From contig JAWZYU010000011.1 in the NCBI GenBank assembly GCA_038380435.1, forward strand, positions 76,691,501 to 76,755,500: DNA of 64,000 bases, given 5' to 3'. The first letter of the stretch is position 1. Each line of letters begins with the position of its first letter. Made by a program: the position numbers and the translations under genes. Source of the DNA: Ryuthela nishihirai. Lineage: Eukaryota > Arthropoda > Arachnida > Araneae > Heptathelidae. Positions 25,621 through 37,230 of this stretch are shown piece after piece. The notes under the pieces were generated by a model that was not told where the DNA came from, ran no database searches, and saw only the letters and a list, made by a program, of their open reading frames with translations.

Positions 25621-27384
25621 TTAGTTTCACATTTCGTCTGAATTCGTCCGATTAGTTTAATTTCACATTTCGTCTGAATTCATCTGATTAGTTTAATTTC
25701 ACATTTCCTCTGAATTCGTCTGATTAGTTTAGTTTCACATTTCGTCTGATTTTGTCTGCTTAGTTTAGTTTCACATTTCGTTTGATTTTGTCTGATTAGT
25801 TTAATTTCACATTTCGTCTGAATTCGTCTGATTAGTTAAGTTTCACATTTCGTCTGATTTTGTCTGATTAGTTTAGTTTCACATTTCGTCTGATTTCGTC
25901 TGATTAGTTTAATTTCACGTTTCGTCTGAATTCGTCTCATTAGTTTAATATCACATTTCGTCTGAATTCGTCTGATTAGTTTAGTTTCACATTTCGTCTG
26001 AATTCGTCCGATTAGTTTAATTTCACATTTCGTCTGAATTCGTCTGATTAGTTTAGTTTCACATTTCGTCTGATTTTGTCTGATTAGTTTAGTTTCACAT
26101 TTCGTCTGAATTCGTCTGATTATTTTAATCTCACATTTCGTCGGAATTCGTCTGATTAGTTTAATTTCACATTTCGTCTGATTTTGTCTGATTAGTTTAG
26201 TTTCACATTTCGTCTGAATTCGTCTGATTAGTTTAGTTTTATGTTTCGTCTGAATTCGCCTGATTAGTTTAATTTCACATTTCGTCTGAATTCGTCTGAT
26301 TAGTTTAATTTCACATTTCGTCTGAATTCGTCTGATTAGTTTAGTTTCACATTACGTCTGATTTTGTCTGATTAGTTTAGTTTCACATTTCGTCTGAATT
26401 CGTCCGATTAGTTTAATTTCACATTTCGTCTGAATTCGTCTGATTAGTTTAATTTCACATTTCGTCTGATTTTGTCTGATTAGTTTAGTTTCACATTTCA
26501 TCTGATTTCGTCTGATTAGTTTAATTTCACGTTTCGTCTGAATTCGTCTCATTAGTTTAATATCACATTTCGTCTGAATTCGTCTGATTAGTTTAGTTTC
26601 ACATTTCGTCTGAATTCGTCCGATTAGTTTAATTTCACATTTCGTCTGCTTTTGTCTGATTAATTTCATTTCACATTTCGTCTGAATTCGTCCGAGTAGT
26701 TAAGTTTCACATTTCGTCTGAATTCGTCCGATTAGTTTAATTTCACATTTCGTCTGAATTCGTCTGATTATTTTAATCTCACATTTCGTCGGAATTCGTC
26801 TGATTAGTTTAATTTCACATTTCGTCTGATTTTGTCTGATTAGTTTAATTTCACATTTCGTCTGAATTCGTCTGATTAGTTTAGTTTTATGTTTCGTCTG
26901 AATTCGCCTGATTAGTTTAATTTCACATTTCGTCTGAATTCGTCTCATTAGTTTAATTTCACATTTCGTCTGAATTCGTCTGATTAGTTTAATTTCACAT
27001 TACGTCTGATTTTGTCTGATTAGTTTAGTTTCACATTTCGTCTGAATTCGTCCGATTAGTTTAATTTCACATTTCGTCTGAATTCGTCTGATTAGTTTAA
27101 TTTCACATTTCCTCTGAATTCGTCTGATTAGATTAGTTTCACATTTCGTCTGATTTTGTCTGCTTAGTTTAGTTTCACATTTCGTCTGATTTTGTCTGAT
27201 TAGTTTAATTTCACATTTCGTCTGAATTCGTCTGATTAGTTTAGTTTCACATTTCGTCTCATTTCGTGTGATTAGTTTAATTTCACGTTTCGTCTGATTT
27301 CGTCTGATTAGTTTAATTTCACGTTTCGTCTGAATTCGTCTCATTAGTTTAATATCACATTTCGTCTGAATTCGTCTGATTAGT
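25621..27384 (+). repeat. 1,800-bp higher-order unit, copy 4, one monomer short
   Basis: This is the fourth unit, with ttacgtctg monomers at 26353 and 27001. It is 36 bp short because one monomer is missing near 27255, where a cgtctcatttcgtgtg monomer directly follows the one before it. After 27384 the series ends and the sequence resembles the stretch from about 19580 onwards. Confidence 0.9.
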
Positions 27385-28520
27385 TTAGTTTCACATTTCG
27401 TCTGAATTCGTCCGATTAGTTTAATTTCACATTTCGTCTGAATTCGTCAGATTAGTTTAGTTTCACATTTCGTCTGATTTTGTCTGATTAGTTTAGTTTC
27501 ACATTTCGTCTGAATTCGTCTGATTATTTTAATCTCACATTTCGTCGGAATTCATCTGATTACTTTAGTTTCACATTTGTACTGATTTTGTTTGATTAGT
27601 TTAGTTTCACATTTCATCTGATTTCGTCTGATTAGTTTAATTTCACATTTAGTCTGAATTCGTCCGATTAGTTTAGTTTCACATTTCTTCTGAATTCGTC
27701 TGAATAGTTTAGTTTCACATTTCGTCTGAATTCGTCTGCTTAGTTTAGTTTCACATTTCGTCTGATTTTGTCTGATTAGTTAAGTTTCACATTTCGTCTG
27801 AATTCGTCTGATTAGTTTAGTTATATGTTTCGTCTGAATTCGCCTGATTAGTTTAGTTTCACATTTCTTCTGAATTCGTCTGATTAGTTAAGTTTCACAT
27901 TTCGTCTGAATTCTTCTGATTAGTTTAATTTAACATTTCGTCTGAATTCGTCTGATTAGTTTAGTTTCACATTTCGTCTGAATTCGTCCGATTAGTTACG
28001 TTTCACATTTCATCTGAATTCGTCTGATTAGTTTAGTTTCACATATCGTCCGATTTTGTCTGATTAGTTAACTTTCATATTTCGTCTCATTAGTTTAGTT
28101 TTATGTTTCGTCTGAATTCGTCTGATTAGTTTAATTTCACATTTCGCCTGAATTCGTCTGATTAGTTTAGTTTCACATTTCGTCGGAATTCGTCTCAATA
28201 GTTTAGTTTCACATTTCGTCTGATTTTGTCTGATTAGTTAAGTTTCACATTTCGTCTGAATTCGTCTGATTAGTTTAGTTTTATGTTTCGTCTGATTTTG
28301 TTTGATTAGTTTAGTTTCACATTCGTCTGTTTTGTCTAATTAGTTTAGTTTCACATTTCGTCTGAATTCGTCAGATTAGTTTAATTTCAGATTTCGTCTG
28401 AATTCGTCTGATTAGTTTACTTTCACATTTCGTCTGAATTCGTCCGATTAGTTTAATTTCACATTTCGTCTGATTTTGTCTGATTAGTTTAGTTTCACAT
28501 TTCGTCTGAATTCGTCCGAT
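27241..28520 (+). repeat. 1.3-kb segment, left copy (offset 2,148 bp)
   Basis: This segment matches 29389-30705. The tttgtactg marker lies at 27577 and 29725, and the cttctgaattcgtctgaatag marker at 27687 and 29835, both 2,148 bp apart. Towards the right end the offset grows to about 2,185 bp through gain and loss of single monomers (cgtcagatt at 28369 and 30554). Confidence 0.82.
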
Positions 28521-29388
28521 TAGTTTAATTTCACATTTCGTCTGAATTCGTCTGATTAGTTTAATTTCACATTTCCTCTGAATTCGTCTGATTAGTTTAG
28601 TTTCACATTTCGTCTGATTTTGTCTGCTTAGTTTAGTTTCACATTTCGTCTGATTTTGTCTGATTAGTTTAATTTCACATTTCGTCTGAATTCGTCTGAT
28701 TAGTTTAGTTTCACATTTCGTCTGATTTCGTCTGATTAGTTTAGTTTCACATTTCGTCTGATTTCGTCTAATTAGTTTAATTTCACGTTTCGTCTGAATT
28801 CGTCTCATTAGTTTAATATCACATTTCGTCTGAATTCGTCTGATTAGTTTAGTTTCACATTTCGTCTGAATTCGTCCGATTAGTTTAATTTCACATTTCG
28901 TCTGAATTCGTCTGATTAGTTTAGTTTCACATTTCGTCTGATTTTGTCTGATTAGTTTAGTTTCACATTTCGTCTGAATTCGTCTGATTATTTTAATCTC
29001 ACATTTCGTCGGAATTCGCCTGATTAGTTTAATTTCACATTTCGTCTGATTTTGTCTGATTAGTTTAATTTCACATTTCGTCTGAATTCGTCTGATTAGT
29101 TTAGTTTTATGTTTCGTCTGAATTCGCCTGATTAGTTTAATTTCACATTTCGTCTGAATTCGTCTGATTAGTTTAATTTCACATTTCGTCTGAATTCGTC
29201 TGATTAGTTTAATTTCACATTACGTCTGATTTTGTCTGATTAGTTTAGTTTCACATTTCGTCTGAATTCGTCCGATTAGTTTAATTTCACATTTCGTCTG
29301 AATTCGTCTGATTAGTTTAATTTCACATTTCCTCTGAATTCGTCTGATTAGTTTAGTTTCACATTTCGTCTGATTTTGTCTGCTTAGT
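28521..29388 (+). repeat. Satellite between the 1.3-kb copies
   Basis: This is 36-bp monomer sequence that resembles the 1,800-bp unit: it has a ttacgtctg monomer at 29221, a taatctcac/cgtcgg pair near 29000 and the tttatg/cgcctg monomer near 29110. It is probably a broken remnant of such a unit. No other feature is visible. Confidence 0.7.
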
Positions 29389-30705
29389 TTAGTTTCACAT
29401 TTCGTCTGATTTTGTCTGATTAGTTTAATTTCACGTTTCGTCTGATTTCGTCTGATTAGTTTAATTTCACGTTTCGTCTGAATTCGTCTCATTAGTTTAA
29501 TATCACATTTCGTCTGAATTCGTCTGATTAGTTTAGTTTCACATTTCGTCTGAATTCGTCCGATTAGTTTAATTTCACATTTCGTCTGAATTCGTCAGAT
29601 TAGTTTAGTTTCACATTTCGTCTGATTTTGTCTGATTAGTTTAGTTTCACATTTCGTCTGAATTCGTCTGATTATTTTAATCTCACATTTCGTCGGAATT
29701 CATCTGATTAGTTTAGTTTCACATTTGTACTGATTTTGTTTGATTAGTTTAGTTTCGCATTTCATCTGATTTCGTCTGATTAGTTTAATTTCACAATTAG
29801 TCTGAATTCGTCCGATTAGTTTAGTTTCACATTTCTTCTGAATTCGTCTGAATAGTTTAGTTTCACATTTCGTCTGAATTCGACTGCTTAGTTTAGTTTC
29901 ACATTTCGTCTGATTTTGTCTGATTAGTTAAGTTTCACATTTCGTCTGAATTCGTCTGATTAGTTTAGTTATATGTTTCGTCTGAATTCGCCTGATTAGT
30001 TTAGTTTCACATTTCTTCTGAATTCGTCTGATTAGTTAAGTTTCACATTTCGTCTGAATTCTTCTGATTAGTTTAATTTAACATTTCGTCTGAATTCGTC
30101 TGATTAGTTTAGTTTCACATTTCGTCTGAATTCGTCCGATTAGTTAAGTTTCACATTTCGTCTGAATTCGTCTGATTAGTTTAGTTTCACATATCGTCTG
30201 ATTTTGTCTGATTAGTTAACTTTCATATTTCGTCTCATTAGTTTAGTTTTATGTTTCGTCTGAATTCGTCTGATTAGTTTAATTTCACATTTCGTCGGAA
30301 TTCGTCTCAATAGTTTAGTTTCACATTTCGTCTGATTTTGTCTGATTAGTTAAGTTTCACATTTCGTCGGAATTCGTCTCAATAGTTTAGTTTCACATTT
30401 CGTCTGATTTTGTCTGATTAGTTAAGTTTCACATTTCGTCTGAATTCGTCTGATTAGTTTAGTTTTATGTTTCGTCTGATTTTGTCTGATTAGTTTAGTT
30501 TCACATTTCGTCTGTTTTGTCTAATTAGTTTAGTTTCACATTTCGTCTGAATTCGTCAGATTAGTTTAATTTCACATTTCGTCTGAATTCGTCTGATTAG
30601 TTTACTTTCACATTTCGTCTGAATTCGTCCGATTAGTTTAATTTCACATTTCGTCTGATTTTGTCTGATTAGTTTAGTTTCACATTTCGTCTGAATTCGT
30701 CCGAT
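29389..30705 (+). repeat. 1.3-kb segment, right copy (offset 2,148 bp)
   Basis: This is the right partner of 27241-28520. It has lost a cgcctg monomer near 30290 and has a local repeat of the cgtcggaattcgtctcaatag stretch (about 30293 and 30365). Its right end leads directly into the 529-bp repeat series. Confidence 0.8.
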
Positions 30706-32330
30706 TAGTTAAGTTTCACATTTCGTCTGAATTCGTCTGATTAGTTTAGTTTCACATATCGTCTGATTTTGTCTGATTAGTTAACTTTCATATTTCGTCT
30801 CATTAGTTTAGTTTTATGTTTCGTCTGAATTCGTCTGAATAGTTTCATTTCACATTTCGCCTGAATTCGTCTGAATAGTTTCATTTCACATTTCGCCTGA
30901 ATTCGTCTGATTAGTTTAGTTTCACATTTCGTCGGAATTCGTCTCAATAGTTTAGTTTCACATTTCGTCTGATTTTGTCTGATTAGTTAAGTTTCACATT
31001 TCGTCTGAATTCGTCTGATTAGTTTAGTTTTATGTTTCGTCTGATTTTGTCTGATTAGTTTAGTTTCACATTTCGTCTGTTTTGTCGAATTAGTTTAGTT
31101 TCACATTTCGTCTGAATTCGTCAGATTAGTTTAATTTCACATTTCGTCTGAATTCGTCTGATTAGTTTACTTTCACATTTCGTCTGAATTCGTCCGATTA
31201 GTTTAATTTCACATTTCGTCTGATTTTGTCTGATTAGTTTAGTTTCACATTTCGTCTGAATTCGTCCGATTAGTTAAGTTTCACATTTCGTCTGAATTCG
31301 TCCGATTAGTTTAGTTTCACATATCGTCTGATTTTGTCTGATTAGTTAACTTTCATATTTCGTCTCATTAGTTTAGTTTTATGTTTCGTCTGAATTCGTC
31401 TGATTAGTTTAATTTCACATTTCGCCTGAATTCGTCTGATTAGTTTAGTTTCACATTTCGTCGGAATTCGTCTCAATAGTTTAGTTTCACATTTCGTCTG
31501 ATTTTGTCTGATTAGTTAAGTTTCACATTTCGTCTGAATTCGTCTGATTAGTTTAGTTTTATGTTTCGTCTGATTTTGTCTGATTAGTTTAGTTTCACAT
31601 TTCGTCTGTTTTGTCTAATTAGTTTAGTTTCACATTTCTTCTGAATTCGTCAGATTAGTTTAATTTCACATTTCGTCTGAATTCGTCTGATTAGTTTACT
31701 TTCACATTTCGTCTGAATTCGTCCGATTAGTTTAATTTCACATTTCGTCTGATTTTGTCTGATTAGTTTAGTTTCACATTTCGTCTGAATTCGTCCGATT
31801 AGTTAAGTTTCACATTTCGTCTGAATTCGTCCGATTAGTTTAGTTTCACATATCGTCTGATTTTGTCTGATTAGTTAACTTTCATATTTCGTCTCATTAG
31901 TTTAGTTTTATGTTTCGTCTGAATTCGTCTGATTAGTTTAATTTCACATTTCGCCTGAATTCGTCTGATTAGTTTAGTTTCACATTTCGTCGGAATTCGT
32001 CTCAATAGTTTAGTTTCACATTTCGTCTGATTTTGTCTGATTAGTTAAGTTTCACATTTCGTCTGAATTCGTCTGATTAGTTTAGTTTTATGTTTCGTCT
32101 GATTTTGTCTGATTAGTTTAGTTTCACATTTCGTCTGTTTTGTCTAATTAGTTTAGTTTCACATTTCTTCTGAATTCGTCAGATTAGTTTAATTTCACAT
32201 TTCGTCTGAATTCGTCTGATTAGTTTACTTTCACATTTCGTCTGAATTCGTCCGATTAGTTTAATTTCACATTTCGTCTGATTTTGTCTGATTAGTTTAG
32301 TTTCACATTTCGTCTGAATTCGTCCGATTA
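30191..32330 (+). repeat. 529/565-bp higher-order repeat, ~3.9 copies
   Basis: The rare monomer with catatcgtctg recurs at 30191, 30756, 31321 and 31850, giving unit lengths of 565, 565 and 529 bp before the match fades at about 32330. A second marker, cgtcagatt, recurs at 30554, 31119, 31648 and 32177. The length 529 fits thirteen 36-bp monomers, one 26-bp monomer (the catatttcgtctcattag stretch) and one 35-bp monomer (cgtctgttttgtc). The 36-bp difference in the second unit comes from one doubled monomer at about 30831-30900. Confidence 0.9.
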
Positions 32331-33260
32331 GTTTAATTTCACATTTCGTCTGAATTCGTCTGATTAGTTTCATTTCACATTTCCTCTGAATTCGTCTGAT
32401 TAGTTTAGTTTCACATTTCGTCTGAATTCGTCTGATTATTTTGATTTCACATTTCGTCTGAATTCGTCTGATTAGTTTAGTTTCACATTTGATCTGATTT
32501 TGTTTGATTAGTTTAGTTTCACATTTCGTCTGATTTTGTCTGATTAGTCTAATTTCACATTTCGTCTGAATTCGTCTGATTAGTTTAGTTTCACATTTCA
32601 TCTGAATTCGTCCGATTAGTTTAATTTTACATTTCGTCTGAATTCGTCTCATTAGTTTAATTTCACATTTCTTCTGAATTCGTCTGATTAGTTTCACATT
32701 TCTTCTGAATTCGTCCGATTATTTTAATTTCATATTTCGTCTGAATTCGTCCGATTAGTTTAATTTCATATTTCGTCTGAATTCGTCCGATTAGTTTAAT
32801 TTCACATTTCGTCTGAATTCGTCTGATTAGTTTAGTTTCACGTTTCGTCTGATTTTGTCTGATTAGTTTAGTTTCACATTTCGTCTGAATTCGTCTGATT
32901 ATTTTAATTTCACATTTCGTCTGAATTCGTCTGATTAGTTTAGTTTAACATTTGTTCTGATTTTGTTTGATTAGTTTAGTTTCACATTTCGTCTGATTTC
33001 GTCTGATCAGTTAAATTCACATTACGTCTGAATTTGTCTCAGTTTAATTTCACATTTCGTCTGAATTCATCTGATTAGTTTAGTTTCACATTTCGTCTGA
33101 ATTCGTCTTATTAGTTTAGTTTCACATTTCGTCTGATTTCGTCTGATTAGTTAAGTTTCTCATTTCGTCTGAATTCGTCGGATTAGTTTAGTTTTATGTT
33201 TCGTCTGAATTCGCCTGATTAGTTTAAGTTCACATTTCGTCTCAATTCCTCTGATTAGTT
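32100..33260 (+). repeat. 1.2-kb block, first copy
   Basis: Rare variants here recur at 33460-34690: tttcatttcacatttcctctg (32383 and 33814), tgatcagttaaattcac (33004 and 34399) and ctcaattcctctg (33241 and 34672). Offsets vary between 1,359 and 1,431 bp in steps of one monomer. The tgatcagttaaattcac monomer is followed by an unusually shortened monomer around gtctcagtttaattt. Confidence 0.82.
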
Positions 33261-33535
33261 TAGTTTTATGTTTCGTCTGAATTCGTCTGATTAGTTTAGT
33301 TTCACATTTCGTCTGAATTCGTCTGATTAGTTTAGTTTCACATTTCGTCTGAATTCGTCTGATTAGTTTAGTTTCGCATTTCGTCTGATTTTGTCTGATT
33401 AGTTAAGTTTCACATTTCTTCTGAATTCGTCTGATTAGTTTAGTTTTATGTTTCGTCTGATTTTGTCTGATTAGTTTAGTTTCACATTTCGTCTGTTTTG
33501 TCTGATTTTGTTTAGTTTCACATTTCGTCTGAATT
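33261..33535 (+). repeat. Satellite between blocks, near-consensus monomers
   Basis: This stretch is plain 36-bp monomers, several close to consensus, plus one tttatg monomer and the cgtctgttttgtc short monomer. It joins the two 1.2-kb blocks. No gene or other element is seen. Confidence 0.8.
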
Positions 33536-36500
33536 CGTCAGATTAGTTTAATTTCACATTTCGTCTGAATTAGTCTGATTAGTTTAGTTTCACATTTCGT
33601 CTGAATACGTCTGATTAGTTTAGTTTCACATTTCGTCTGAATTCGTCCGATTAGTTTAATTTCACATTTCGTCTGAATTCGTCCGATTAGTTTAATTTCA
33701 CATTTCGTCTGATTTTGTCTGATTAGTTTAGTTTCACATTTCGTCTGAATTCGTCCGATTAGTTTAATTTCACATTTCGTCTGAATTCGTCTGATTAGTT
33801 TCATTTCACATTTCCTCTGAATTCGTCTGATTAGTTTAGTTTCACATTTCGTCTGAATTAGTCTGATTATTTTAATTTCACATTTCGTCTGAATTCGTCT
33901 GATTAGTTTAGTTTCACATTTGATCTGATTTTGTTTGATTAGTTTAGTTTCACATTTCGTCTGATTTTGTCTGATTAGTCTAATTTCACATTTCGTCTGA
34001 ATTCGTCTGATTAGTTTAGTTTCACATTTCGTCTGAATTCGTCCGATTAGTTTAATTTTACATTTCTTCTGAATTCGTCTGATTAGTTTAATTTCACATT
34101 TCTTCTGAATTCGTCTGATTAGTTTCACATTTCTTCTGAATTCGTCCGATTATTTTAATTTCACATTTCGTCTGAATTCGTCCGATTAGTTTAATTTCAT
34201 ATTTCGTCTGAATTCGTCCGATTAGTTTAATTTCACATTTCGTCTGAATTCGTCTGATTAGCTTAGTTTCACATTTCGTCTGAATTCGTCTGATTATTTT
34301 AATTTCACATTTCGTCTGAATTCGTCTGATTAGTTTAGTTTCACATTTGTTCTGATTTTGTTTGATTAGTTTAGTTTCACATTTCGTCTGATTTCGTCTG
34401 ATCAGTTAAATTCACATTACGTCTGAATTTGTCTCAGTTTAATTTCACATTTCGTCTGAATTCATCTGATTAGTTTAGTTTCACATTTCGTCTGAATTCG
34501 TCCGATTAGTTTAATTTCACATTTCGTCTGAATTCGTCTTATTAGTTTAGTTTCACATTTCGTCTGATTTCGTCTGATTAGTTAAGTTTCTCATTTCGTC
34601 TGAATTCGTCGGATTAGTTTAGTTTTATGTTTCGTCTGAATTCGCCTGATTAGTTTAAGTTCACATTTCGTCTCAATTCCTCTGATTAGTTTAATTTCAC
34701 ATTTCGTCTGAATTCGTCTATTAGTTTAATTTTACATTTCGTCTGAATTCGTCTGATTAGTTTAATTTCATATTTCGTCTGAATTCGTCGAATTAGTTTA
34801 ATTTCACATTTCGTCTGAATTCGTCTGATTAGTTTTGTTTTACATTTCGTCTGAATTCGTCCGATTAGTTTAATTTCACATTTCGTCTGAATTCGTCTGA
34901 TTAGTTTAGTTTCACATTTCGTCTGATTTTGTCTAATTAGTTAAATTTCACATTTCGTCTGAATTCGTCGGATTAGTTTAGTTTTATGTTTCGTCTGAAT
35001 TCGCCTGATTACTTTAGTTTCACATTTCGTCTGCTTTCGTCTGATTAGTTTAATTTCACATTTCGTCTGAATTCGTCTGATTAGTTTAGTTTTATGTTTC
35101 GTCTGAATTCGTCTGTTTAGTTTAGTTTCACATTTCGTCTGAATTCTTCTGATTAGTTTAGTTTCACATTTCGTCTGAATTCGTCTGATTAGTTTAGTTT
35201 CACATTTCGTCTGATTTTGTCTGATTAGTTTAATTTCACATTTCGTCTGAATTCGTCTGATTATTTTAGTTTCACATTTCGTCTGAATTCGTCTGATTAG
35301 TTTAGTTTCACATTTCGTCTGCTATTGTCTGATTAGTTTAATTTCACATTTCGTCTGAATTCGTCCGAGTAGTTAAGTTTCACATTTCGTTTGAATTCGT
35401 CTGATTAGTTTAATTTCACATTTCGTCTGAATTCGTCTGACTAGTTTAATTTCACATTTCGTTTGAATTCGTCTGATTAGTTTAATTTCACATTTCGTCT
35501 GATTTTGTCTGTTTAGTTTAGTTTCACATTTCGTCTGAATTCGTCCGATTAGTTTAATTTCACATTTCGTCTGAATTCGTCTGATTAGTTTAGTTTCACA
35601 TTTCGTCTGATTCTGTCTGATTAGTTTAGTTTCACATTTCGTCTGATTTCGTCTGATTAGTTTAATTTCACATTTCGTCTGAATTCGTCTCATTAATTTA
35701 ATTTCACATTTCGTCTGAATTCGTCTGACTAGTTTAATTTCACATTTCGTCTGAATTCGTCTGATTCGTTTAGTTTCACATTTCGTCTGAATTCGTCTGA
35801 TTAGTTTAATTTCACATTTCGTCTGAATTCGCGCCATTAGTTTAATTTCACATTCCGTCTGAATTCGTCTGATTAGTTTAATTTCACATTTCGTCTGAAT
35901 TCGTCTGATTATTTTAGTTTCACGTTTAGTCTGAATTCGTCTGATTAGTTTAATTTCACATTTCGTCTGAATTCTTCTGATCAGTTTAGTTTCACATTTC
36001 GTCTGATTTTGTCTGATTAGTTTAGTTTCACATTTCGTCTGATTTCGTCTGATTAGTTTAATTTCACATTTCGTCTGAATTCGTCTCATTAATTTAATTT
36101 CACATTTCGTCTGAATTCGTCTGATTAGTTTAGTTCCACATTTCGTCTGAATTCGACCGATTAGTTTAATTTCACATTTCGTCTGAATTCGTCTGATTAG
36201 TTTAGTTTCATATTTTGTCTCATTTTTTCTGATTAATTAAGTTTTACATTTCGTCTGAATTCGTCGGATTAGTTTAGTTTTATGTTTCGTCTGAATTCGC
36301 CTGATTAGTTTAGTTTCACATTTCGTCTGAATTCGTCTGATTAATTTAAATTCACATTTCGTCTGAATTCGTCCGATTAGTTTAATTACACATTTCGTCT
36401 CAATTCGTCTGATTAGTTTAGTTTCACATTTCGTCTGATTCGTCTGATTAGTTTAATTTCACATTTCGTCTGAATTCGCGTCATTAGTTTAATTCCACAT

Positions 36501-37230
36501 TCCCTCTGAATTCGTCTGATTAGTTTAATTTCACATTTCGTCTGAATTCGTCTATTAGTTTAATTTTAAATTTCGTCTGAATTCTTCCGATTAGTTTATT
36601 TTCACATTTCGTCTGAATTCGTCTGATTAGTTTAGTTTCACATTTCGTCTGATTTTGTCTGATTAGTTTAGTTTCACATTTCGTCTGAATTCGTCTGATT
36701 ATTTTAATTTCACATTTCGTCTGAATTCGTCTGATTAGTTTAGTTTCACATTTGATCTGATTTTGTTTGATTAGTTTAGTTTCACATTTCGTCTGATTTT
36801 GTCTGATTAGTCTAATTTCACATTTCGTCTCAATTCGTCTGATTAGTTTAGTTTCACATTTCCTCTGAATTCGTCCGATTAGTTTAATTTCACATTTCGT
36901 CTGAATTCGTCTGATTAGTTTAATTTCACATTTCTTCTGAATTCGTCTGATTAGTGTCACATTTCGTCTGAATTCGTCCGATTATTTTAATTTCACATTT
37001 CGTCTGAATTCGTCTGATTAGTTTAGTTTCACATTTCATCTCAATTCGTCTGATTAGTTTAATTTCACATTTCGTCTGAATTCGTCTGATTAGTTTAGTT
37101 TCACATTTCGTCTAAATTCGTCCGATTAGTTTAATTTCATATTTCGTCTGAATTCGTCTGATTAGTTTAGTTTCACATTTCGTCTGAATTCGTCTGATTA
37201 GTTTAATTTCATATTTCGTCTGAATTCGCG
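33536..37230 (+). repeat. 3.6-4.8-kb higher-order unit, copy 1
   Basis: This is the first of three rearranged large units. Markers recurring in all three are tgatcagttaaattcac (34399, 37981, 42752), ttgttttacatttcg (about 34835, 38425, 43116), ctgctttcgt (about 35030, 38620, 43310), ctgctattgtctg (about 35318, 38911, 43603) and ttccacatttcg followed by cgaccg (36134, 40151, 43911). Spacing is not constant, so monomers and short segments were gained or lost inside the units. The edges are approximate. Confidence 0.72.
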
